From an uncultured Chloroflexales bacterium (GTDB taxonomy: Bacteria; Chloroflexota; Chloroflexia; Chloroflexales; Chloroflexaceae), in the NCBI GenBank assembly GCA_937902315.1, contig CALGUG010000019.1, forward strand, positions 62,001 to 126,000: a stretch of DNA of 64,000 bases, given 5' to 3'. Position 1 is the first letter of the stretch. Every line of letters starts with the position of its first letter. The position numbers and the translations under genes are program-made. Shown here in pieces: positions 18,966 through 27,317 of this stretch. The notes beneath the pieces are model-generated. The model worked only from the letters and a program-made list of their open reading frames with translations. It was not told where the DNA came from and did no database searches.

Positions 18966-20318
18966 GTGGGTTCATCCTTGTTTCAAAAGCCATCTCGGGA
19001 AATAGAACGTGCAGCCAGCAGCCAAACCGAGGCGAGATCGCAGTCTTCGCAGGGCTGGGAAAATTGGTTAGCTTTTGGCTTGATCGCGATCTGTTTGGTC
19101 GCGCTTGGCGTGGTTATCGGCTACATCGTCTTCACTGATCCTGCTGCCGAAGTTGTTGCGCTGCGAGCCGAGCAAGCAATCACGCAAACCGCTAAAATTC
19201 AACCGAGTGCGACTGCTACACGGGCCGCGCCTGTCGTTGCTCAGCAGCCGCCTGCCGATACACAAAACGCTGTCCCTCAAGCTTCGGCCACACCGCTCGC
19301 GACGCCTACCCCGCTGCCTATCTTGCGCTCTACCGAGCAGGTGCAGGGCGATGTGCGCTGGACGCCAGCCCAAGGGCCGATCTTGCTCGATCGCAATATC
19401 TCTATTCCGGTCGGCTCGCGTCTGACCATCGAGCCGGGCACCGAGGTGCGCATCGCGACGGGCGTTTCGTTTCAGGTCGATGGCCAGCTCGTCTTGGCGG
19501 GCCGCCCCGAAATGCCGGTGATTTTGCGTCCCGATCAGGCCGACACTTTTTGGGAAGGCATTTATGGCAATCCCGGCAGTACAATCATGATCGAAGCAAG
19601 CGCGATTCAAGGTGCTGGCGAGACGGGCACGATCATCCTTAGCCAAGGCGACGATTTCAGCACGACCACGCTCAATATTCGCAATGTCTATTTCACCAAA
19701 AACAAGGGCATGATTGCGGTGCGCAATAGCATGCTCGATATGCGCGATTCGCTTGTGAGCGATAATCTGCCGCCCTACGGTGGCATGCTGAACGCCAGCT
19801 ACAACCGCGATCAGACTCTCTTGCTCTCAGACAACCGTTTCATCAATAACAAAGCCGACCCAACCAACAGCATGATTTGGATCGGCAACGAGTTAGAGAG
19901 CGAACTGCTCAGCTTGCTAATTCAGCGCAACCTAATCGCCGATAACGAACATTCGATCAATCTGCAGATCTCGGCCCAATCGCCTATGGAAGGCCTGCTC
20001 ACCTGCAACAGCTTAGCGGGCGGCACCTTTGGCCTGAGCATCTTGGGTTCGCTGCCCCAAGTTCCAGGCCTCGACCTCGAAGTTTTCAACAACAGTTTTG
20101 AATCTCACGCCGAGCCGGGCTACGAGCAGAGCGGCGGCGGTATCGGGCGAGCCGCCAGCAGCACGGTCGGTTTGCGCATGTACGGCAACTGGTGGGGCGA
20201 TCCAAGCGGCCCATTCCACCCCTTCAACAATCCTAACGGGCGTGGCGAGCCGGTCGGCGAGAATATCGACTTCATGGGTTGGCTGCGTTCGCCACCAGCC
20301 TGTGCCCCGACTCAATAG
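18966..20318 (+). CDS. Membrane-anchored right-handed beta-helix protein
   Basis: 450 residues. One transmembrane helix (about residues 36-58, LAFGLIAICLVALGVVIGYI) anchors an outside Thr/Ala/Pro-rich linker (about 75-120) and then a parallel beta-helix domain to the C terminus. Beta-helix features: FQVDGQLVLAGRPEMPVIL, repeated short strands with Asn turns, and the end motif YGNWWGDPSGPFHP typical of such proteins. The GTG start at 18966 lacks a clear ribosome site, so it is uncertain. The function is unknown; it could bind surface polysaccharide. Confidence 0.7.
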   Translation: MGSSLFQKPSREIERAASSQTEARSQSSQGWENWLAFGLIAICLVALGVVIGYIVFTDPAAEVVALRAEQAITQTAKIQPSATATRAAPVVAQQPPADTQNAVPQASATPLATPTPLPILRSTEQVQGDVRWTPAQGPILLDRNISIPVGSRLTIEPGTEVRIATGVSFQVDGQLVLAGRPEMPVILRPDQADTFWEGIYGNPGSTIMIEASAIQGAGETGTIILSQGDDFSTTTLNIRNVYFTKNKGMIAVRNSMLDMRDSLVSDNLPPYGGMLNASYNRDQTLLLSDNRFINNKADPTNSMIWIGNELESELLSLLIQRNLIADNEHSINLQISAQSPMEGLLTCNSLAGGTFGLSILGSLPQVPGLDLEVFNNSFESHAEPGYEQSGGGIGRAASSTVGLRMYGNWWGDPSGPFHPFNNPNGRGEPVGENIDFMGWLRSPPACAPTQ

Positions 20319-20335
20319 CCAACAAGCGTAAGCGA

Positions 20336-20369
20336 AACACCGTCTATCGGCTTGGGGACGGTGTTTTTT
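20336..20369 (+). terminator. Intrinsic terminator after beta-helix gene
   Basis: AACACCGTC (20336-20344) pairs with GACGGTGTT (20357-20365), followed by TTTT. Confidence 0.82.
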
Positions 20370-20445
20370 GTGTTGTGTAAACGAATTCCCTTGACGATTT
20401 CAACAAGTTTGGCGGCGAGACCTCTCCCTTCCATTCGTTCCTTGG

Positions 20446-20463
20446 CGCGTCCGCCTACGGCTA
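20446..20463 (-). repeat. Family B repeat core, copy 4
   Basis: CGCGTCCGCCTACGGCTA, preceded by TTTGGCGGCGAGACC and followed by CCAGCATCCC and TGTAGCTGTGTGCCGA. The last block is also found at copy 7. Confidence 0.8.
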
Positions 20464-20603
20464 CCAGCATCCCACCCAAACAAGAGGGGTGTAGCTGTGT
20501 GCCGAGCGCTCCCAACAATGACACATAACGGATATCGTATGCTACAAACTCGCACTTGCTGGTATACTGCAAAGCGATCGTTTTGCCAAATAGGAATGAC
20601 TAG

Positions 20604-21890
20604 ATGAGTTCTCGATCGTTACATATTCTGCACGCGGTGCAGCTTTATCAGCCCGCCCCCAGCGGTGCGGCGCGCTACTTTATCGAGATCAGCCGTCACT
20701 TTGTGCAGGCTGGCCATCGTGTGACGGTGATCGCGACCGACGCTTTCGAGCTCGAGCATCTCTGGGCCAAGGGCAAGCGTCGCATCGAATCGCCCGAAGA
20801 TGTTTACGATGGCGTGCGGGTGCTGCGCTTCCCCGTTCAGCGCTTGCCCGGCCCTGCTATTCTCTACCCGATCGTTCGGCGCGCTATGCTTGAGTTATCG
20901 CGCTTTCCGGGCACTGAGCCGCTTTTGCGCCGCCTTGCCATGCTGACTCCGCGCCAGCCCAGCCTGTATGCCTATCTGCGCAATTCGCCCGATCTGGCCG
21001 ATGTTGACTTGGTCGGCACCACCAATATCACGCTCGATTTCGGTATTCTGCCCTTTGTCGCTTGGGCCAAACAGCGCAATATTCCGCATGTTTGCACGCC
21101 CTTTGTGCATCTGGGCGAGCCAGACAACGACAAATTGGTGCGCTACTACAGCATGCGCCACCAGATCGAGCTGTTGAAAAAGAGCGATGCGGTGGTGACG
21201 ATGACCTCTCTGGAGCGACGCTTCTTGGCGGCCAAAGGCGTCGATGACGCCAAGATGCGCACCGTGGGCGTTGGCATCGAGCCGAGCGAGATTCAGGGCG
21301 GCGATGGCGCGCGCTTCCGAGCCGAACATAAGATCAATGGTCCGATGGTGCTCAGCGTTGGGGTTGCGGCCCTCGATAAAGGCACCATTCATGTGGTGCA
21401 AGCGCTTCAGCAGCTCTGGAAGCAGGGCATCGATGTGACTTGGGTCCAGATCGGGCCGCATATGGATCACTTCAGCGCTTTTATCGAGCAGTTGCCCGCC
21501 GCCGACCGCGCTCGTATGCGGATATTAGGTTTTGTCTCAGACGAGGTGAAACGCGATGCTCTGGCTGCCGCCGATGTGATGGCCATGCCTTCGCGCACCG
21601 ATAGCTTCGGGATCGTCTACATGGAGGCGTGGTGCTACAAAGTGCCCGTGGTCGGCGCGCGGGCTGGCGGCGTCCCCGATGTGATCAACCATGGCCACGA
21701 TGGCCTCTTGGTCGGCTTTGGCGCCGTCGACGAGCTAAGCAGCACACTACAGCGCCTGATCAGCGATCGCGCCTATGCTCAGCAGTTGGGCGAGGCGGGT
21801 TATGCCAAAGTTCAGCGCGAGATGACTTGGACACATACCTTCGCTAAGGTTCAGAATCTCTACGAAGAGCTGACACGTAGCAAGCGCTAG
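20604..21890 (+). CDS. Glycosyltransferase family 4
   Basis: 428-residue GT-B fold glycosyltransferase, cytoplasmic. The N-terminal acceptor lobe has PSGAARYFIEISRHFVQAGH, and the C-terminal donor lobe has VLSVGVAALDKGT and the EX7E-like nucleotide-sugar site around DSFGIVYMEAWCYKVPVV. The donor and acceptor are unknown. A kinase-like gene follows 38 bp downstream on the same strand. Confidence 0.88.
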   Translation: MSSRSLHILHAVQLYQPAPSGAARYFIEISRHFVQAGHRVTVIATDAFELEHLWAKGKRRIESPEDVYDGVRVLRFPVQRLPGPAILYPIVRRAMLELSRFPGTEPLLRRLAMLTPRQPSLYAYLRNSPDLADVDLVGTTNITLDFGILPFVAWAKQRNIPHVCTPFVHLGEPDNDKLVRYYSMRHQIELLKKSDAVVTMTSLERRFLAAKGVDDAKMRTVGVGIEPSEIQGGDGARFRAEHKINGPMVLSVGVAALDKGTIHVVQALQQLWKQGIDVTWVQIGPHMDHFSAFIEQLPAADRARMRILGFVSDEVKRDALAAADVMAMPSRTDSFGIVYMEAWCYKVPVVGARAGGVPDVINHGHDGLLVGFGAVDELSSTLQRLISDRAYAQQLGEAGYAKVQREMTWTHTFAKVQNLYEELTRSKR

Positions 21891-21928
21891 CGCCACGCTC
21901 GCTTTGCTTAACGAAAGAATTTGACATA

Positions 21929-22762
21929 ATGGAAGAAGCACTTGTCCGCCGAGCGATTGACACTGTTCGAGCGACTGCTCGCGAACTGGGCCTGCCTGCC
22001 CAGGAGGCAGTCGTTATTCATAATTCTGATCGTATAGCTGTGCACTTCCTTCCCAGCGATCTGCTGGCACGAGTCGCACCCCAAGAGGTGGCAGACAGCC
22101 TGCGCTTCGAGGCCGAGATCGTTGAGCGTCTGGCGGCCAACAACTGCCCCGTCGGCCTGCTCGCGCCGCAGGCTGGTTCGCAGGTCTTTCTGCGCGACGG
22201 CTTCGCTTTTACGCTCTGGCTCTACTACGAGCCAGCCGGATCTATTGCGCCAGCCGACTATGCCGATGCGCTTTGGCGCTTACACGTGGGTCTGCGCCAG
22301 CTCGCTCTGGACGTGCCTCATATCAGCCAGCGCATCGCTACCTGGTCAGAGCGCCTGCACGACCCACGCCAGACGCCCGATCTGCCCGCCGCTGAGCGCC
22401 AACAGCTAGCTGCGGCCCTTGAGCGCGTTCAAAACGCTATGCGGCAGCACCGATCGGTCGATCAGTTGCTGCACGGCGAGCCGCATCCGGGCAATCTGCT
22501 TAGCACCAGCCGTGGGCCGCTCTTTATCGACTTCCACACCTGTCAGCGCGGCCCGATAGAATACGATATCGCCTTCCTTCCCGAAGAGGCCGCCGCCTAC
22601 TATCCGAGTGCCGATCAGCAACTTGTACAAGAGTTCCGTATCCTGATGTGGGCTGGTTTTACGATTATGCGCTGGTATCCTTGGGATCAGTTCCCCGACC
22701 GCGATAGCTGGCGCGCCGAGGGACTCAAGCGCATGCGCGCCGCCCTTGCCCAAGCCGGATAG
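21929..22762 (+). CDS. Aminoglycoside phosphotransferase-type kinase
   Basis: 277 residues with the APH/choline kinase fold. The catalytic loop is LLHGEPHPGNLL at about residues 182-193 (HGEPHPGN; the usual catalytic Asp of HGD is replaced by Glu, as in some relatives), and the metal site is FIDFHTCQRGP. The N-terminal lobe is less typical. It is not necessarily a resistance enzyme: fold members phosphorylate many small hydroxylated molecules. It is probably cotranscribed with the glycosyltransferase. Confidence 0.75.
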   Translation: MEEALVRRAIDTVRATARELGLPAQEAVVIHNSDRIAVHFLPSDLLARVAPQEVADSLRFEAEIVERLAANNCPVGLLAPQAGSQVFLRDGFAFTLWLYYEPAGSIAPADYADALWRLHVGLRQLALDVPHISQRIATWSERLHDPRQTPDLPAAERQQLAAALERVQNAMRQHRSVDQLLHGEPHPGNLLSTSRGPLFIDFHTCQRGPIEYDIAFLPEEAAAYYPSADQQLVQEFRILMWAGFTIMRWYPWDQFPDRDSWRAEGLKRMRAALAQAG

Positions 22763-22784
22763 CCAGCTCTGACGCGGCTGATCG

Positions 22785-22813
22785 TTGACAGGCCGTGTCG
22801 CTTATGGTATTGT
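22785..22813 (+). promoter_or_regulatory. Sigma70 promoter of thiB
   Basis: TTGACA (22785-22790), 17-base spacer, TATTGT (22808-22813). Transcription would start at about 22820, just before the riboswitch, which supports the call. Confidence 0.75.
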
Positions 22814-22828
22814 GAAGCTAATTACATA

Positions 22829-22932
22829 TTGCTCGGGGAGCCAAGTGAGCTTGGCTGAGAGGTGCGGACCAATCGATGCCGCCGACCCGTTGAACCTGAC
22901 CTGGTTAATACCAGCGTAGGGAAGCTGCAGTC
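22829..22932 (+). promoter_or_regulatory. TPP riboswitch (THI element)
   Basis: Matches the conserved thiamine pyrophosphate aptamer: CTCGGGGAGCC, GGCTGAGAGGTGCG, then GACCCGTTGAACCTGACC and TGGTTAATACCAGCGTAGGG. It lies between a good promoter and a terminator hairpin, so it acts by premature transcription termination when TPP is plentiful, switching off thiB. Confidence 0.96.
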
Positions 22933-22942
22933 GCCAATTATG

Positions 22943-22977
22943 CCACTGATCCCCTTTCAGGTTCAGTGGTTTTTTTG
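22943..22977 (+). terminator. Riboswitch-controlled terminator
   Basis: CCACTGA pairs with TCAGTGG, followed by seven T. It sits 11 bases after the TPP aptamer and 27 bases before the thiB start. Confidence 0.85.
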
Positions 22978-23003
22978 TTGTCTAACGATAGTGAGGAGGA
23001 CCT

Positions 23004-24146
23004 ATGCGACGCTTTTTGATACTGTTGCTCTCCGCTTTGTGTCTAGCCGCCTGTGGCGGTGGGGCTAACTCGCCTACAACGAGCGATACGTCTCCGTCAG
23101 CTTCTCAACCTGCAGATGCCACCACTCCGTCGAACGCCCAAGAAGCACCCGCCGATGCGCCCGCTGGCGAGCCAGCGACCCTGACGATTATGAGCCACGA
23201 TAGCTTCAATCTTAGCGAGGAGCTTGTGCGCGCCTTCGAGGCCGAACACAACGTCAAACTGGTGTTCCGCAGAAGCGGCGATACGGGCAGCGCGCTGAAC
23301 CAAGCGATTCTAAGCAAATCGACGCCCTTGGCCGATGTCTTTTATGGCGTCGACAATAGCTTTATGACTCGTGCGCTCGAAGCCGATATCTTCGAGAGCT
23401 ACGATTCGCCGGTTTTGGCCGATATCCCCGCCGATCTGCAGATCGACGAATCGAAGCGCTTATTGCCCGTCGATATTGGCTATGTCTCGATCAATTACGA
23501 CAAAGCCTATCTGGCAAGCGAGGGCCTAACTCCTCCCACCTCGCTGCGCGACCTGACCAAGCCCGAGTGGAAGGGCAAGTTGGTGGTCGAGAATCCCGCT
23601 ACCTCGTCGCCCGGCCTGGGCTTCTTGTTAGCGACGATCGCCGAGTTCGGCGAAGAGGGCGACTACACCTGGAAGCAGTTTTGGAGCGACCTGCGCGCCA
23701 ACGATGTTTTAGTGAGCGAAGGTTGGGAAGAGGCTTATTACACTCACTTCAGCGGCAGCAGCGGCAAAGGCCCGCGCCCCTTGGTGGTCTCCTACGGCAG
23801 CAGCCCGGCGGCCGAGGTCTATTTCAGCGAGCAGCCGCTCGATGAGGCTCCGACCGGCAATCTTGAAGCGGGCAGCTTCCGCCAGATCGAGTTCGTGGGC
23901 ATTTTGAAGGGCACCAAGCAGCGCGCCCTCGCCGAGGCCTTTGTCGACTGGATGCTCTCGCCCGACTTCCAGAATGATGTGCCGCTGCAGATGTTCGTCT
24001 ATCCGGCTAGCAGCAAAGCCAGCCTGCCCGAGGTCTTTACCAAGTTCTCTCAGCCGCCCGCGAACTTCGCTAACCCCGATCCCGCTGACATCGACGCCAA
24101 TCGCGAGCGCTGGATTCAGGAGTGGACCGAGATCGTTCTGCGCTAA
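23004..24146 (+). CDS. thiB: Thiamine ABC transporter substrate-binding lipoprotein
   Basis: 380 residues. MRRFLILLLSALCLAAC is a lipoprotein signal peptide; a Ser/Thr/Pro/Ala-rich linker follows to about residue 52, then a periplasmic-binding fold of the ThiB group (LTIMSHDSFNLSEELVRAFE, LADVFYGVDNSFMTRALEAD, LPVDIGYVSINYDK). Control by the TPP riboswitch directly upstream makes thiamine or a derivative the likely ligand. GAGGAGGACCT precedes the ATG. The permease is not next to it: a thiP-like gene lies 5.8 kb downstream. Confidence 0.92.
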   Translation: MRRFLILLLSALCLAACGGGANSPTTSDTSPSASQPADATTPSNAQEAPADAPAGEPATLTIMSHDSFNLSEELVRAFEAEHNVKLVFRRSGDTGSALNQAILSKSTPLADVFYGVDNSFMTRALEADIFESYDSPVLADIPADLQIDESKRLLPVDIGYVSINYDKAYLASEGLTPPTSLRDLTKPEWKGKLVVENPATSSPGLGFLLATIAEFGEEGDYTWKQFWSDLRANDVLVSEGWEEAYYTHFSGSSGKGPRPLVVSYGSSPAAEVYFSEQPLDEAPTGNLEAGSFRQIEFVGILKGTKQRALAEAFVDWMLSPDFQNDVPLQMFVYPASSKASLPEVFTKFSQPPANFANPDPADIDANRERWIQEWTEIVLR

Positions 24147-24691
24147 GGCTAGGCCATAGCTTTGCAGCTTTCGATGCCCTCGCCGAGCAGCTTGGCGGGG
24201 GCATTGTTGTGCCCTTGAAGAGCAAGGAAGATCGATGCGGTCGCAGCGCGGAACGCGAACAGCCTTTTTCGATGGATGGGACGTTTAGTAGCCGTAGGCG
24301 GACGCTCTAGAAGCTGAATGGAAGGTGCAGCCCTCTCCGCTAGCATGATGCGCTATGGGCTGCCTGAATTATCAGGCTGGATAGTAGTGGATTTTTGCTA
24401 CTGATGCCTCAAAATGCATACCTTTGCGAATAACTATACGGTATACAAGCACATCTTGGCGAGACTAGTTTTCGACATGGCGGCAGGCATAGCGCGGGCG
24501 TGCAGCTAAGCGCTGATCCCAAATACTCTCTCTCTGATAGCGTATAATTGTGTAATTCCAATGTTGCCTGCAAATGCCCTCCTTCACAACCATCGTTTCA
24601 GTTTGCTGTTCGTACAAGTTAGCGTGTGGAGCTCTCTATCGCGATCTGCTGCGTGTTAGTGGACGATCGCTTATAAATGGTAGGACAGGCT
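24147..24691. other. Intergenic region after thiB
   Basis: Family B element at about 24260-24350 (core 24289-24306). No permease or ATPase gene remnant is visible directly after thiB. The rest shows no gene. Confidence 0.6.
24289..24306 (+). repeat. Family B repeat core, copy 5
   Basis: TAGCCGTAGGCGGACGCT (last base differs), followed by CTAGAAGCTGAATGGAAGG and CCTCTCCGCTAGCAT. Confidence 0.78.
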
Positions 24692-27013
24692 ATGAAATTT
24701 ACCGATGGATATTGGTTGATTCGCGAGGGCGTGCATCCGCAACACCCGGTCGAAGCCTATGATATCGAAACAGATGCTCAAAGTCTGACTGTCTATGCGC
24801 CTACAAAGCGGGTGAAGACGCGCGGCGACACCTTAAACGGCACGCTGCTCACCATTCAGTTCTCCAGCCCCATGAGCGATGTGATTCGGGTGCGCCTCAC
24901 CCATCATAGCGGCACGCTGCGAAATCATCCCCGTTTCGAGCTGTATGAAGGCCCTGTGAAGCCCGTGATCGAGGTGAACGATGAGTATGTGCGCTTTAGC
25001 AGCGGCCGCCTAACGGCTCAGGTCGCGCGTGGCGAGCGCTGGCAGATCGACTTTTTGGGCGACGGCAAGCCGCTGACCCAGAGTCAGTCGCGCGCTATGG
25101 GCAGCGTCGAGGTCGATGGCGAAGGCCACTTTATGCACGAGCAGCTCAGCCTTGGGGTGGGCGAAAATGTTTACGGCTTGGGAGAGCGTTTCACGGCCTT
25201 TGTGAAGAACGGCCAGGCGGTCGATATCTGGAACAGAGACGGCGGGACGAGCAGCGATCAGGCCTACAAAAACATTCCCTTTTACCTGACCAACCGCGGT
25301 TACGGCGTCTTTGTGAACGACTCCGGCCCGGTCTCGTTTGAGGTCGCCTCGGAAAAGGTCTCGCGCGTGCAGTTCAGCGTGCCCGGCCACGAGCTAGAGT
25401 ATTTTGTGATCTACGGCCCGACGCCGAAGCAGGTTTTGGAGAAGTATACCGCTCTGACAGGGCGTCCGGCCCTGCCGCCGGCATGGTCGTTCGGCCTGTG
25501 GCTGACGACCTCGTTCACCACCAACTACGACGAAGCGACCGTCACCAGTTTTATCCAAGGCATGGCCGAGCGCGAGATCCCGCTGCACATCTTCCACTTC
25601 GACTGCTTCTGGATGCGCGAATACAACTGGTGCGACTTCGAGTGGGATCCGCGCACCTTCCCCGAGCCGGAGGCCATGCTGAAGCGCATCAAAGAGCGCG
25701 GCCTCAAGATCTGCGTCTGGATCAACTCCTACATCGCGCAGCGCTCGCCACTGTTCAAGGAGGCCGCCCAAGCGGGCTATCTGCTCAAACGGCCCGACGG
25801 CAGCGTCTGGCAGTGGGATATGTGGCAGGCTGGCATGGGCTTGGTCGATTTCACCAATCCCGAGGCCTGCGAATGGTTTAAGTCGAAGCTGCGCCCGCTG
25901 CTGGCCATGGGCGTCGACTGCTTTAAGACCGACTTCGGCGAGCGCATCCCGACCGACGTGGTCTACTTCGATGGCTCCGACCCGCTGCGTATGCACAACT
26001 ACTACAGCCTGCTTTACAACCACGTGGTCTACGAACTGCTCGAAGAGCAGCGCGGGCGCGGCGATGCCATGCTCTTCGCCCGTTCTGCCACGGTGGGCGG
26101 CCAGCAGTATCCCGTGCATTGGGGCGGCGATTGCGACTCGACCTTCCCCTCGATGGCCGAGAGCTTGCGCGGCGGTCTGTCGCTCTGCCTCTCGGGTTTC
26201 GGCTTCTGGAGCCACGATATCGGCGGCTTCGAGGGTCTGCCCAACCCAGAGCTCTACAAACGCTGGATCGCCTTCGGCCTGCTCTCCTCGCACAGCCGCC
26301 TGCACGGCAGCTCGTCTTACCGCGTGCCCTGGCTGATCGACGAGGAGTCGGTCGATGTGCTGCGCCACTTCACGCGCCTCAAGTGCAGCCTTATGCCCTA
26401 CCTCTACGCGGCGGCTGTCGAGGCCCAAGAGACGGGCCTGCCGGTGATGCGCGCCATGCTGCTGGAGTTCCCCGACGACCCAAGCTGCGACTACCTCGAT
26501 CGCCAGTACATGCTGGGCGAATCGCTGCTGGTCGCGCCGGTCTTCGATGCTTCCGGCGAGGTGACCTACTACCTGCCCGAGGGCCAGTGGACGAACTTCT
26601 TGAGTGGCGAGACCTTGGTTGGGCCGCGCTGGGTGCGCGAACGCCACGATGCGATGAGTTTGCCGCTGATGGTGCGGCCAAATTCGCTGATCCCCGTGGG
26701 GGCTAACGATCAGCGCCCCGATTACCACTACAGCGATGGCGTGACGCTGCGAGCCTATGCGATCGGCGATGGCGCGCGCATTGCGTTGCAGATCCCCGAC
26801 CAAGAGGGCACTTGGGAGAGCGAGTTCAGCCTCAGCCGCGAGGGCGACCAGCTCTTGCTCAACGCTCTGACGCCCAACGATAACTGGCATCTGCTGTTGG
26901 TCGGCATCGATCGGGTGGCCGCGCTAGAGGGCGCGAGTTCCAAGCCCAGCGAACAGGGCCTCTTGATCACTCCCACGCCCGGCAGCCGCGAGATCCTCAT
27001 TCGCCTCGGGTGA
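24692..27013 (+). CDS. yicI: GH31 alpha-xylosidase, YicI-like
   Basis: 773 residues, almost the length of E. coli YicI (772). It opens with MKFTDGYWLIREG, like the family, which is why 24692 is preferred over 24677. The GH31 barrel has the nucleophile Asp in FKTDFGERIP (about residue 415), the acid/base Asp in HWGGDCDSTFPSM (about 480) and GFGFWSHDIGGFEG. It removes alpha-xylosyl units from oligosaccharides such as isoprimeverose. No signal peptide, so it is cytoplasmic. No sugar transporter is adjacent. Its second half is more GC-rich than its neighbours. Confidence 0.93.
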   Translation: MKFTDGYWLIREGVHPQHPVEAYDIETDAQSLTVYAPTKRVKTRGDTLNGTLLTIQFSSPMSDVIRVRLTHHSGTLRNHPRFELYEGPVKPVIEVNDEYVRFSSGRLTAQVARGERWQIDFLGDGKPLTQSQSRAMGSVEVDGEGHFMHEQLSLGVGENVYGLGERFTAFVKNGQAVDIWNRDGGTSSDQAYKNIPFYLTNRGYGVFVNDSGPVSFEVASEKVSRVQFSVPGHELEYFVIYGPTPKQVLEKYTALTGRPALPPAWSFGLWLTTSFTTNYDEATVTSFIQGMAEREIPLHIFHFDCFWMREYNWCDFEWDPRTFPEPEAMLKRIKERGLKICVWINSYIAQRSPLFKEAAQAGYLLKRPDGSVWQWDMWQAGMGLVDFTNPEACEWFKSKLRPLLAMGVDCFKTDFGERIPTDVVYFDGSDPLRMHNYYSLLYNHVVYELLEEQRGRGDAMLFARSATVGGQQYPVHWGGDCDSTFPSMAESLRGGLSLCLSGFGFWSHDIGGFEGLPNPELYKRWIAFGLLSSHSRLHGSSSYRVPWLIDEESVDVLRHFTRLKCSLMPYLYAAAVEAQETGLPVMRAMLLEFPDDPSCDYLDRQYMLGESLLVAPVFDASGEVTYYLPEGQWTNFLSGETLVGPRWVRERHDAMSLPLMVRPNSLIPVGANDQRPDYHYSDGVTLRAYAIGDGARIALQIPDQEGTWESEFSLSREGDQLLLNALTPNDNWHLLLVGIDRVAALEGASSKPSEQGLLITPTPGSREILIRLG

Positions 27014-27031
27014 CGCTTCGGCCCATACGCG

Positions 27032-27063
27032 AAGGGATCTCCCGCCTCGCTAGGAGATCCCTT
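27032..27063 (+). terminator. Hairpin after yicI, poor T-run
   Basis: AAGGGATCTCC pairs perfectly with GGAGATCCCTT over 11 bp. It is followed by ACACCTCT rather than a T-run, so termination is likely but not certain. Confidence 0.5.
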
Positions 27064-27143
27064 ACACCTCTCGACCTCTCAAGCACATCCTACGCTCGTT
27101 CAGCATATGGCGGAGGAGTCCTAACCTCCCATTCGGCTTCTAG

Positions 27144-27161
27144 CGCGTCCGCCTACGGCTA
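27144..27161 (-). repeat. Family B repeat core, copy 6
   Basis: CGCGTCCGCCTACGGCTA, preceded by GGCGGAGGAGTCCTAACC and CATTCGGCTTCTAG, followed by TCAAGTCGC (as at copy 11). Confidence 0.8.
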
Positions 27162-27214
27162 TCAAGTCGCAGCTCCTTCCATTCGTGCCTTCAAGCAAGC
27201 CGGCGCTTATCGTT

Positions 27215-27282
27215 GCTTTGCGCTGCTTCTCGCTGTTTTTCGCCGCTTTGCGCTGCTTCTCGCTGTTTTCGCCGCTTTGCGC
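27215..27282. repeat. Tandem repeat, 30-bp unit
   Basis: Two units (27215-27244 and 27245-27273) starting GCTTTGCGCTGCTTCTCGCT, plus a 9-base partial third unit. The second unit lacks one T. Confidence 0.85.
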
Positions 27283-27317
27283 AAGCATCGCCTTTCAATG
27301 CCAAAAGCGCAGTTGCA

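Larger units (their letters stand above)
27014..27317. other. Intergenic region with hairpin, family B repeat and tandem repeat
   Basis: Convergent region. A hairpin at 27032-27063, a family B element with core 27144-27161 and a short tandem repeat at 27215-27282. No gene. Confidence 0.7.

Noticed and set aside
21929..22762. Antibiotic resistance gene
   Set aside because: The APH fold alone does not show resistance; the context is glycosyltransferase and metabolism.
25394..26890. Long open frame antisense to the GH31 gene (about 500 codons)
   Set aside because: The protein is low in family-like features, and such antisense frames arise from GC-rich third positions; the sense gene has full catalytic motifs.
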